Of a stretch of 64,000 bases of DNA, positions 37,540 to 48,942 are shown piece by piece. Position 1 is the first letter of the stretch, and every line of letters begins with the position of its first letter. A program made the position numbers and the translations under genes. The notes under the pieces were generated by a model, which saw only the letters and a program-made list of their open reading frames with translations, made no database searches and was not told the DNA's origin. The stretch is taken from assembly GCF_036370855.1 (NCBI RefSeq), contig NC_088099.1:138177017-138241016 (forward strand), written 5' to 3'. The DNA is from Dromaius novaehollandiae. Taxonomy: Eukaryota > Chordata > Aves > Casuariiformes > Dromaiidae.

Positions 37540-37710
37540 GTGCAGTGAATCCCCCACCCCATACGTCATGCGTCAGCCGGGCTGCCAGGCTCAAACCTGC
37601 CTCAAGCCCGACTTCACTAGGCAGGCGGGAGGAAAGGTGCTTCTGTGCTGAGGCCCGCTCAGGACTACAGGCTAGGACCAACGCTTTCTGCCCTCCAGAC
37701 TAGTGTTGCC
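37540..37710. promoter_or_regulatory. CpG-richer patch with tandem CRE-like sites
   Basis: ACGTCA at 37563-37568 and GCGTCA at 37570-37575 are CREB/AP-1-type half sites in tandem, followed by several CpGs in a window otherwise depleted of CpG. It may be a small enhancer or alternative promoter. No first exon is evident. Confidence 0.25.
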
Positions 37711-40700
37711 TGTGTCTCTCTGCTCCCTCCACACTCAGGTGAGGAGAACCCTCCAGATCTTGTTCAAGCGTGGCAATTTAAGCTGACCAATGCAGTGCAG
37801 TCCAGTCCTAAAAGCGGATTATCATGTTTCTGCTGAACCATGTTTAGGAGGAGCACAGCAATGGGAATAAACTGCTTTGTGCTGCTTTATATTTCTACGC
37901 AAGGTATTTGACTGCTTCGGTAAGTAATAGCTCGAAAGTAAGTTGCCCTTATCGAAATGTAATGCTGGAGTTGTCTTCAAAAGACCCGTGTCAGCAGCTC
38001 CTTGTTTCAAGCCTTCCTATTAAACAATGTTATGAATGCTATCTTATGCCTGTACATTCGAGCCAAGCAGTTTGTGGTGTTTAAAAATTAATACGAGCTG
38101 AATAGCCATCATTAGCGCAAACCTCAGCGTTTTGGATTTCCTTTCTCACTCCTTTACAGGGGCTGCCAGAATATTTGTTAACCGGCTGCAACCTTTACCC
38201 TAGTTTCCCTGGGTACTAAAATAGTCTGTTGTGCTGCAGACATGTTTCTCTGTTTTTAATTTGCTCTTCATGTATACTATAGCACCGAGTGACCCACAGC
38301 CTTTTGTGGGGCAAAGGTAACCTGTGGGCTACGGCAAGAACTGCGTGAAGGAAACGCTGGGAGTTTATTTCTATGCATATTTCTAAGCACCTCTGACATT
38401 TAGACAAACCTGAACTCACTTTTCTCAACTGAATACGTGTGATCATGAGTCATGTATCGAACATTTTCTATCCAGTCTCTTTTATTCCTCATAATCTCTC
38501 CATACCCTGATTTAATGTGTAAGCAGGGAATTTTAATGTGTCTTAAGCTAAAATGCTTCAGGACCTCAACACAGATCCAAGAAAATGAATGGTTCTGGTT
38601 TTGTCTTCCTTAATGCAACTTGGAACAGTTTAAATCCTTCTGAAAATAGACGAAACGAGCTAGAATAGTTCTCACAGTATTCATTAAAAACAATACGCAG
38701 GCCAAAACCTTACTCAGCTAAAATCCCACTGATTGGGCAAATTGAAAAAAAGACTTCAGGGCTTAGTCCTATAGCTGTAATTTGCAATATGCAGCACCTT
38801 TTGTCTCAGGGTTTCATAAATATTCAAACCCAGACTGCAATATCCCCTCACAGACCTGAGTAAAAGGAGCATTTATCCTCATCGAGAGAGTCAAGGTTGC
38901 AGTCCCTCTTTCAGCATTCAGGTCTATTCCCTTACTCAGTTGCCATGTCCCAAAAGACCCATAGGAAAATGAACCATTACAAACTGGACATGGTGCCCAA
39001 AGGTAACAGTGACGGGCTGCACCAGGCTGTGAAATAAATGATCTGCACCATCCTGCACCGTCTGCAGACTGGGCAGGCATTGGGCATCAGCGTTTTACAA
39101 ATTTTTAAGGACATTGTGCCTCTTGCAATGCTCTTTGCCTTGATGGTTGAAAGCCATATTTTAGATTGTTTGCCTTATTTTATCATCTACTTTGTTGCAG
39201 AAAAGAAAAATGGGGTATGTCTCAGGAAAATATTTTGTTTTAAGAATGTATATGTTCTGGGAATCCTAGCAACAAGAAGAATCTCAAACCTCTGTGGATT
39301 TTAATGGCTTAACAAAGTCTGTTGATACTGGATTTAAACCTGGGAAAGAACACTTCTCTGCTGTAGAAAGTCCTGAAGAGCTCTGTCCTTAATTTATTCT
39401 CTATTGTACTAAAACTCTCCCATTTCCATGATCCCTATGTGTATGTGTAAGTAAGTCTTTTAAAAATACAATATTGTACAAACAAATTTTTCTTTTCATA
39501 ACGCTCTCTGTATTTGTGTATTCTTACGCACACATTCCATTTTAAAACTAAATGCTGAAAAGTCACACGTACATATATAATTTTATTAACCATAAATAAA
39601 AGTGATGTTTTCAAGCTTCACTATAAGACTGAAGTCTGTAAGGTGGCAGAGGAAAACAAAATATTTTGTATAAAGTGAAAAAATCTTCCTCAGCTGTATG
39701 CCCAGATGTCAAAGAAAAAAAAATGGATTTCAGGCAAGCTTTCACTGGGAATGTTTTTCTTAGGTATAGACATTCCAGTCATCTACATTCATAAAATATA
39801 TATGTTTTGAGGGAAAAATATCCACCCATTGACTGATAGAAGAATATAATTTGTAAAGTGTCAGATGGTATGTTATGAGTATTGAGGTACACTGCTTCCA
39901 CAGACATGAGATATGTTCTGATATCTGCTAGGTTTCTGTCAGTGTTATTCTCATTATTACATGTGACGTGTTCACAATACCAATGTATGCATTAGAAACA
40001 ATGGAAATACTGTAAAGGGTTTTGAAAGAAATAAGTGTATGCATATACATTTCTCACAGTTCTGTAGAGCTCATTAGATTATTTTTATTTTGTTCAGTTG
40101 GTGGAAATAGGGACTCTTTGGCAGGATAATTTGTTCCCTTTTTTGACATGGACATGAACGTAAAATCTAGAAAGTTCATAGTTAAGACCAAAGCTCTGAC
40201 TCAGAGAAGTTCAGTGTTTCTTGTTTTTAAAATGGTTTTGTATCAGTCTATAGTTTTATGAACCGTATGTGCTATAAAGGATTAACTAAGATTAGAGAAG
40301 ATATTGAATCTAAATTATTGTACTTTTGTCACTTCCTAGTATATCTTTACTGTTAGGGAAGGGTGAACTCAGTCTGTCTATCATTTCAATGATTTCAATA
40401 ATATACAAAAGCTATTGAATTCCTATCCTACTTTGAGAAAACTGGGGTCAGCTACAAATGTAGTGAGGAAAGCAGAAAAGAGAATAGAGAAAATGTCAGA
40501 TGTTGAATGTTGGAAGACAAGCATGTTTGAGCTAAATTCTACGCTTAGCTATAAGGGATATGTCTACATGGGGAAATTCAGTGTGCAGTAAGCTCATGTA
40601 TGAATTTGTAGTATTCCAATTCCTCTATACCAGACAGTAAAACTGAGATAATTTGCTCCATGTTGAAAGTCCACTAAGCTACCTCACACAAAAGTGCTCC

Positions 40701-41529
40701 TAGAGCTAATATGCATGAGTGAAATTTCTGACAATTAAGGGAGGGTGTGAAATTACAGCACAGCACCTTCCCTGTGCTATGACCTTCACATATGCTGCTC
40801 CTAATGGCCCTGTCCCCCACATGTCTATTCATGCATTGACTCACCAACTGGTCACACCTCATATGCAAGATCCAGAGCTGGAAAAAGCCCTTATTACTGC
40901 CCAGGAGCCAAGGGCAGTAGGCTTACCTCTGCACAAGGCTCTGTGCCTAAGGGGCCCCTTTAGACACCAGTTTCTCCCCATGCACAGCCTGGTGCTGTCT
41001 CTTCCATTTCATTTTACAGCTGGCCTCCTGTCACATCACCCAAGGCACATGGCTGGACTCCTATTGCGTTACGCAGTGCACAGAGCTTCAGATATTGGGT
41101 CTGAAAAATTTGGAGAGGTCTTTCAATTCATCACCCTGCCACTCCTCAGAACTTAGTGTTTTGGATATGCCTCCTACTTGGGTGCTCCCTATGGAGCAGC
41201 CGGTGCCCTACAGCATGTTTGTCTTGGCTTAACTCACAATTGCCTCCCTTGACATGCAATTCTTTAGTACTAGAGAAAGGCCTGGAGAGGTGTGAGTTTG
41301 CTCTAGTTGCTTTCTGAGCTGGCCAACAAACTACCTGGTGTAAAAGCTCCATTTCTGCATCCTGCTTACATGATCACGTGCACAGCTGGCTCACGAACAC
41401 CAGTCTGAGGCCCAAGCAGAGCAAACAAGTAACTGGGTGGACGTGTTCATGTGGACATAATTAGAACACCCACATGGAAAGATGTAAATTTACACTTTAG
41501 CTCTCTGTTCAGTAACTTTTTTCCCTGTC

Positions 41530-41773
41530 CAGCAATGACAGGAAAAGAAGCAGGGGCTTGCACTACAGCAAGAGATAAACTCTTCAATGGTGAGAAAGTT
41601 GGGTAATGGAGTAGATTGCCTGGGGAGCTGTGGTGTCTCTGTCACTGGTGTTTTTTAGCAGGACATAACACAGCCATCCATTAGGGATGATTTATATATA
41701 GCTGATCCTGCCTTGGAGCAGAGGATAGACTCACTGACCTTCTCGGATCCCTTCCAGCCCTATTTTCTCTGAT
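41530..41773 (+). mobile_element. CR1-type LINE 3'-end fragment
   Basis: From about 41530 the order AATGACAGGAAAAGAAGC, GGGCTTGCACTACAGCAAG, TCAATGGTGAG, then GATCCTGCCTTGGAGCAGAGG and CCCTTCCAGCCCTATTTTCT ending TGATTC matches the known CR1 3' region in birds and reptiles. It is 5'-truncated with moderate divergence. Confidence 0.75.
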
Positions 41774-42023
41774 TCGCCCTTCTAAGACTCTTCTGTAGAT
41801 GTGAAACATACTTTTACTCACTATATTTCTTAAACATGTTTGTATTCTAGGGGCACAACCCCTACCTCTTAGGATTAGTTTTCTTCCTGAAAGCAATACT
41901 GTTGCATCGAGTGTAATGACATTTTTGTGCACATTTCTTTGTCCTACATGCATTATTCTCATTCATTCGTAATTCTGCAGTATTGGGACACAGAGTCGCC
42001 ATTAACTTTCTTTTAATCTCCAG

Positions 42024-42083
42024 TTCAATGTTTTGCTGGAGGGCAGGGCCGGGACCCTGCTGCAATCAGTCAATATAGCAAAG
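42024..42083 (+). other. Exon-like segment, plus strand (speculative, best of its kind)
   Basis: 60 nt flanked by a strong acceptor (TTAACTTTCTTTTAATCTCCAG) trimmed here to its last 18 bases as ACTTTCTTTTAATCTCC plus AG, and by the consensus donor CAAAG|GTGAGT. It is open in phase 0 (FNVLLEGRAGTLLQSVNIAK, 20 codons) and in phase 1. It is locally GC-rich with a CpG. No partner exon was secured. Confidence 0.3.
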
Positions 42084-45000
42084 GTGAGTGGAAAAGCTGA
42101 TCCAGTGACAGTTATTCACATCTTTTTAGCTGAAGTTGATTTGAAATGAAAGGCAAGCTGAAATGTAAGAGAAACCTGTAGCCAAATGGGGAAAAAATGA
42201 TCCACGAGATGTTTTCTGTGATGACTGGATGATGCACAGCCACATGATGGAGTGCAGCACGATGGGAAATGGGGAAAGACTACCCTGTTTCTCTTATCCT
42301 TTACTTTGTAGGACCAAACCCAGTGATGCAGCAAGTCACCTTCAGTCATTTGTCCCCACTACTCAGTGAGATAGATAAAAGCAAACTATTTTGAGGCAGT
42401 AATTTCTAATGTTGCCAAAGAACTCTTGAAAGCAAAAATAAAGTTTGTATTAACATATAGTGCCATAGCCAACACTTCCATTCATTATCTATCCCTGATT
42501 ATTGCAGGCTTCTAAGACTGTAAGATTTTTTAATAGTAATTATCAATTTCTCTGTTGACTGTTTAATGATCCCATCTCAAATTTTCCCTGTTGTTTGCAA
42601 CTTAACTTGTATAAGATGTTTAATATTGTCTCTATCATGTTATGCTGTTCGCTCTCAGAACATCTCATGCAAACAAAACTAGCAAGAATCGGATTTTGCA
42701 TGCTATTCAGGATCTGTTTTGTAAGCAGGATATCCTGGTAGAGTCTTGTATATCATTGAAATAATTCTAACATGTTGACAAGTTAATTGCTGACATTGTA
42801 ATAGAGTGTTTTCAGTTCAAAATTTCTTATCACTTCCATGCACATAAATTATGTTTGTATACTTTCAATTAAGAGACATACCCAAGTAAATGATCCTTCA
42901 CCACAAGCCAGTTTCAGCTATTTTCCTTTGAAGTGTGCAGACGACCAGTGAGCTCTTTCTAAAAGTACAATACTACAAACATTGTGGTAAGAGTAGCTGT
43001 GACGCATAACACAATTTATGAAATGTCTAGTCTAGACCTCCATAATATTTATGTTAAAATTAAAATATGTGTATATGCATGTGCATACATAGGCTTAGAA
43101 TTTAGGAAAGTCTCATTGCATCATTTCCTTCTTAAAAATACAAAAAAAGGGGAAGCGTGTTTTGATTAGTGTGTGATGAGCACTAGCTGAGTTATTAACT
43201 TCAGTGCAAAAACAGTATTGCTTTTTTCCCCATTATCTCATCTAATTGGAATGAGAACTTGTTGTTACGTACCAAATATCTCCTGGTTCTTTGAAATACA
43301 CAGGGAGCTGCTGAGATTGGGAGCAATCTTTTGCTACCACCTTTTTCCCATTACAGAGCAAAGGAAATTGGAGCCAGTGCACTTCTATCAGTGCTGGTTC
43401 TCACTGCTCCTTCTGCCCAAGTTCATATCAGGTCCTGTTCCTTAGTTCCTATTCTCAAAGGTTCATAACACTTGATATGACGTGGGAGAGAAGAGAGAGC
43501 CCTACTGCACATGCATGTCTCATTAAAGATGACATATCATGTAAGGTCAGCTGCCACCTGCCAGTGGAGCTGTAGTGAGATCACAGGCAGCATCTGTGCT
43601 TATAAACAAAATTGGCCAGGATCTGTTCTCTGGGAAGGGCCATGGCATGTTTTATAACCTTATGGCTACCCTATCTTCCTCCCAAAGCAGGGCGACCTCA
43701 TATACACTGTCCTGTGGATACAAACCCTGGTCTGTGCTAGCTCCAACACCACACGTAGCAACTGTGTGGGAGAACCTAGCTGCCCTGGACTGAACCCAGG
43801 CCAGGAAGCATGCTAATAATTAAATTAAGTTTTTGATTTAATTAAACAGTGTGCTATACTAATGCACCAATTCTTGAGCCCTGAGTTTCCTGGCCCTGTG
43901 TCATTCGCTAGTGTAGTCATATACCTAGTCTCTGCATAAGACACGAATGCTAGAAGTGACACACAATTTTGGATTGTATGTAAAACAGACAGCATGTAAA
44001 AAAGGCAGTATACCCGCCAAATGTAGTAACAGCAGCAGCCCTGCTGCTACCATTTCCCTGGTGATGAGCGCTCCCCCTGGGCCCACACCCGCACGATGCT
44101 GCGCTGTATAACTAAGTGACAGAACCAGCCCTCATGGGATTCACAGGAATCTCCAACTGACAGCAAAAAAACCCTCAAACTTTTTCTTTCTGCATGATCT
44201 TATATGAGCTATATCTCTCAATTTACTTATCCTTGTATAAACATAAAGGAAGACACAAGCATGCTCTAAGGACCTAGCAATGTTAGACCATGCAATTTAG
44301 TTAAAAGTTGCCATGAGTGAGTATCTGATAACCCATTTTCTCAACTGGCATTGTCCAGAGTGTATTTTATTTCAACAGATACTTTCTGCTTTCTTTTATG
44401 GCATGTTAATAAAAATGAAATAACACTGAATGATTTTATTTCTATAGTGGCTATTGGATAATAAACAAATAAGTTAAAGATTTATAATTGATTTAATAGG
44501 CTAAAATAGGAAATTGATAGTTTCATTAATGGGTGTGAATGAATGGCTTTGTATTATCTACTTTGTGTAACTACTTAAAAGGTAAAAGCTCTGATCTCCT
44601 ACTGCATCCTCATCAGGACTCCATGCCAATGAGTCTTGTAAAGTGCATGGTATTTTTACACTTTAACGCCATATAAAGGCTTTCCTACATGATATCATAA
44701 TTCCCCTTCTCATCCCCATTGTGTCACACTCAGAATTTTACCAAACACTCCCTGTCTTCCTTTGAGGCAGAGATGGAGGAGCAGCAGGCCTGGGCAGTGA
44801 CAGAGCCATCACGAGCAGACTTGTTCTGATGAAGGATTTGCCTCCACTAGAAGTGTGCTTCACTGCCATGATCTGTCACTGTAAGGTCGCACTGTAATAC
44901 TTCAGAGTTTGGTCTCTATGCTTAGTCGAATTAAAAACAAAAATCTGTGAAATCTGTGTGGTACCACTGGACCTGATCTTACACACTTTTCTCATGAAAA

Positions 45001-47390
45001 ATTGCAGCTGAAGTTTGTCAACTGTTTGTATTTATTATTTTTTACATATTGTAAATTATGTTAGGATTTCCTAAACTATAGCATTTAAAAACAAAAGTAA
45101 ACTATTTTCACCTCTCTTTAAATGGCTTTGGCTTTCCGAAATGTTTTTTTTCCCTTTCAATGTCTATCAAGCTTTTCAATCTTTTAGTGACAAAAATAAT
45201 TTGAGCACTGGAATAATTTTTCTTATGCCAATCTGAGAATTGTATTGTACTCATCAGTTTTGAAATTAGGGCTATTAGCCTCCAAAGCATACATATTCAA
45301 CACAACAAGTGGCAGTACAGTCACACACTTCTTATTAGCATTAATGAAACTCTCATCACCCGTTCTATTAGCTTCATGCTGAATACCACATGCTTTTGTG
45401 TGCCTTTGTGCTCCTGCATGTTTTTATTTCATTTCCCTGCAGTCACAATGCATGTTAGAAAAAACAGCAATTTTTCTTCAGAAACTGACTGATTTACCTG
45501 CTAGGCTCCAAAGGAGCAAAGGTTTCTTATAGAGATTGGGTTGAGGAAATCCAAGAGCCAGAGTTTAAGGGTCAGACACAAAAAATCCTTTATGTTCCTC
45601 ACAAAAGGAAAATAGGACGGTTATTTGTCCCTCATGCTCTTTTAAAAAATTAGTTTATATCACCTTAAACAGATTAAGGGTGACAAAGAGCAGCTGATCT
45701 CTTTGCGGTGAACCGGCCTCAACATAAGAAACTTTTATGATAAGAATGAGCCGTGGCAGCAGAAAAGCACTAAGCTTCAGATATTAATGATGGAGGATGA
45801 AAGCTTTAGTGTACTCTATCCTAGGACGTTTCTGTTTGTCTATAATATTTATAGGCTGCATTAGTTTGTAATTGTTTTATTTTAAAGACAGATTGAGTTT
45901 TGATTATATTTAGGTTTTGAGCTTTTTTTTTTTTAATTAAAAAGAAGACGCAATAATAAATAAAGATAGCAGCTAGGACTGATCCCTGCATACTGAAATA
46001 GCAGAACTTTTTATAGAGCTTTGTCATAGTTTGACTTGTGCAAGATGAGACTGAAATTAAGAAATAACAAACCGTTTAAGTGTTTATTTCTACAGCACAG
46101 CTGTGTATTGCAAAATGTTGTTTGGTCAAAAAACAAAATGTACGTTTCGAGTATGTTCCTGATAGGAAATTATCAGACTTATCCAAACTCAAAAGCACAG
46201 TGTTTTGTATTGATTTCTCTCTACAGTTCCGTCTGAATTCTCCCATTCCTTGCCATGTACGGTAATTCAGAGTTAGTGTCATAACAGCAGGCTTTAACAG
46301 AATTAAGCATTTGGATGTAACTAGGGAGAAGGAAGCATTTTTGCATGATCATTTGGATGTTTCAAAATCAAAATTCTCTAGAAAATTTCTTTTATGAGAG
46401 AAATTTAAAATTTCATTGTTTAGGAAGAAAATGTCAGAATTTCCCACAGGATAAAATTGCGGTTTTCAGCTACCTCAGCAACCATTCCCTGTCCTTTGGA
46501 GTGCAGTGCCCTTGAGCTTTCACCCTCCAGTGAGAACTCTCTCTAGAGACAAGTAGCATTCTCAATAGATAACACTGCTATAACTCTGTCTTAATTACAG
46601 ATTTTAATAGAACAAGAGACAGTACACTTCAGCAATGGTGCAGCTTGCTTTAAAATATATACACAGAGTGAAAACTTTTTAATTTATGAAATGAGAGATT
46701 AATGATAGTAGAATAAAGCAGAAACAATTTCTTCCAGTCTTCACACAGAACAGTCAAACTGTTTATGTCAGACACACTGCACTGCTGTGTGTCTGAGCTT
46801 TCAAACTGTAGACAAGGTAAAATCCTTCCCTGGGCATTTACAGCCAAGCTGTCTTTGAACTCATTTGACATTTACCAAAGCATAAAATCTCTTCCTTTAG
46901 TTCAATTCCATATCCATATTGATTCTGTATTAATACAATTCATCCTGTTTACACAATTTCTCAACTTGCAAGCAAGTTAAAAATTATTCCAAATCAGAAA
47001 TTATCATCCAGGTTTAGGAAGAAACAGACAATTGATTTAAAGGCATATGTCAACCTGTTGACTCCTGTTTCCATCCCTGAATCCAAAGGATGATCCTCCA
47101 TTATTGCAGCTTTTGGTTCTTTTTCTGATTTTCAAGTGAAGGAAATGGAACATTGCCTGGTCTTATTTATTTAAATATTATCTAGACCTCCAAGCTAGGA
47201 AATGGATTTTCACGCTTTTCTGGTTACCTAAGACCTGCTGACAACCTTAGACTCTAAGTTCCATTTACATTCAAATATGGTGCATTTAGCAAAAGTCAAC
47301 AGATGTCTCCTGGTGGGAGTATCTTAGGTAAAATGGCATTTCCAGTTCTGAGCTCCTGAAACTTGGTATAATTTTAAATGTAAGGAGTTC

Positions 47391-47404
47391 ACACACACAC
47401 ACAC
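47391..47404. repeat. AC dinucleotide microsatellite, 7 copies
   Basis: A pure (AC)7 run. Confidence 0.95.
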
Positions 47405-47958
47405 TACTGAACACCCACAGAAATAAAATAAAAACAAGCATTGCTGCTGAGTGTGGTGAGTCCCTGAAAGATCTATATGCTATTGACTTATGAATGTCAT
47501 GGTTCAGCATGATCTTTGATCCTGCTCTAGTTTTTCCAAGTGCATCCCCCTTCGACAAGGGGCCCTGTGCCACCCATCGCCTCTCTGGCAGGAATCCTCT
47601 GCACTGCTTTGGACCCCAAAGTTTGTTGCCTCTGCACCAGGCAGGACTCTTCTAGTTTTCCTTTGGAAAGTTGCAGGTTTTCAAAACAAAGTATGATTTA
47701 ATGTCAGGAAAAAGAAAGAAAGAAGCACCACAAAAGCAAAGGATTTTGTAATATAGCAAAGAAGTCTAGGTGCACCCCTGTTTTAACAGAGGCTTAGGAA
47801 GGCATACCTTATCTCATTCAATCCCAGCTCCCGTGATGAGGTGGGGGATGTTGTTCTGTGCATGGGCAGTTTTGTGCTTACCTTTCTTCTATTCACAAGT
47901 TGCCTCGTTTGCTCATCCCAGAAGTCCTTGGTCTTGTCCAGTACCTCCTGGAAAATCT

Positions 47959-47963
47959 GTGGT
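47959..47963. repeat. Target-site duplication, left copy (GTGGT)
   Basis: Identical to 48938-48942 on the other side of the solo LTR. Confidence 0.85.
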
Positions 47964-48937
47964 TGTGGCGGACAGGTGAATGAATTTTTTGCCTTAAACA
48001 TTTCTTGGTGCATGGGGTGCAGGCAGGCCACAACCCCGAACAAGCCATCTGTCCCTGGCGGAAACAGGACTGGGCTGCTGCGACCCCCAAGATGGTCTCC
48101 CTGCGACCACCCAGGACACACCGAGCCTGCACTGAACGAGACCACAATCGGGCAGAGACTTTGGGATCTGGACAGTAAATTATTGTCCGTTTTTAGCACA
48201 ACTTCTATAGAACGTGTTTGGCATGAGTGGCTAAATTTGCTGAAGCCTTAGGCCGCACTCCCTAGTACAGTGAGAAAGGGCCCCAGAGCTGCTGCAGGCG
48301 GGAATGATAAGGGAGTTACCAGCAATTTGCATTCCTGTGCACTGCTGAAACAGTGCTAATTGCTGGAGTTACCGCCTCTGTCAGGACCTTGAGAGCTAAT
48401 GGCTGGACCCAAGAATGGAGACACACCTGTCAGCAGAAACGGCAACAGTAAACGGCCTACCTAGGGACAGTGAGGAGACCCAATAAGGAGCAGGAGACCC
48501 CAGACCCAAATATTACTATTGGTCTGAACTACCACGTGAGGGGTGGGAAAACTTAATTTGAAAAAGCTATAATTGCCGAGGGATTTCTTTGTTTGGCTCT
48601 CTCGCTCTCTCTAGGCCCTCGACCCTCACCCTCGTCTCTCTCTTTCTCGTTGGAGGCACCCACCTTGAGCTGTGATTCGAACGGAGTCAGCGGAACATCA
48701 TCGGCCTCGGAGTGGTGGTAGCTAGCTTCCTCTTTCCTTGTCCAAATTCCTCTATCTTTTCCCCTCACCCTTGTTCTGTTCCCCTCTTCCCTTCGCCTCC
48801 CCTTCGCTTTTCCCCCACCTTTTCTCTCCACTTCGTGGAAAATAAAGTTAAAAGGTTGTACGATATTTGACCAGATTTAGCGTCTTATTCTCGTCCTTGG
48901 GATCGTAACGAAACCCTCCCGATATTGGATCGGGACA
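47964..48937 (+). mobile_element. Solo LTR of an endogenous retrovirus, 974 bp
   Basis: The element begins TGTGGCGGACAGG and ends GATATTGGATCGGGACA, with the canonical TG...CA ends. It is flanked by a perfect 5-bp target-site duplication, GTGGT at 47959-47963 and 48938-48942. No gag, pol or env sequence, primer-binding site or second LTR lies next to it, so it is a solo LTR left by recombination. A TATAAT at 48568-48573, a long pyrimidine-rich block (about 48590-48835) and AATAAA at 48841-48846 fit a U3-R-U5 order on the plus strand. A 5-bp duplication is usual for ERVL/class III-type elements, but classification needs a library search. The two overlapping open frames of about 137 codons inside are probably chance. 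Confidence 0.88.
48841..48846 (+). terminator. LTR poly(A) signal AATAAA
   Basis: About 90 bases before the LTR end, a normal position for the R/U5 part of a retroviral LTR. Confidence 0.6.
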
Positions 48938-48942
48938 GTGGT
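48938..48942. repeat. Target-site duplication, right copy (GTGGT)
   Basis: Identical to 47959-47963. The two copies fix the LTR boundaries. Confidence 0.85.

Larger units (their letters stand above)
35666..41529. other. Gene-empty stretch, 35.7-41.5 kb
   Basis: Besides the speculative minus-strand exon at 35978-36151 there is a small CpG-richer patch at 37540-37710, a TATACATT-type repeat at 36193-36222, a repeated GGTGAGTACC at about 36640-36664, and an isolated 145-codon open frame at 40719-41156. No recognisable gene. Confidence 0.5.
41774..47963. other. Gene-empty stretch, 41.8-48.0 kb
   Basis: One exon-like segment (42024-42083) is listed separately. A possible tRNA-derived SINE-like phrase (GGACTGAACCCAGGCC) near 43790 and an AC microsatellite at 47391-47404 are present. 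No gene is recognisable. Confidence 0.5.

Noticed and set aside
43735..43880. tRNA-like phrase (GAACCCAGGCC) suggesting a MIR or other SINE
   Set aside because: Only a few short phrases match; no A/B box pair, tail or target duplication could be shown.
47783..48251. Overlapping 136- and 138-codon frames on opposite strands
   Set aside because: They cross the left edge of the solo LTR and oppose each other; no retroviral protein motif is visible. They are non-coding LTR sequence read in frame.
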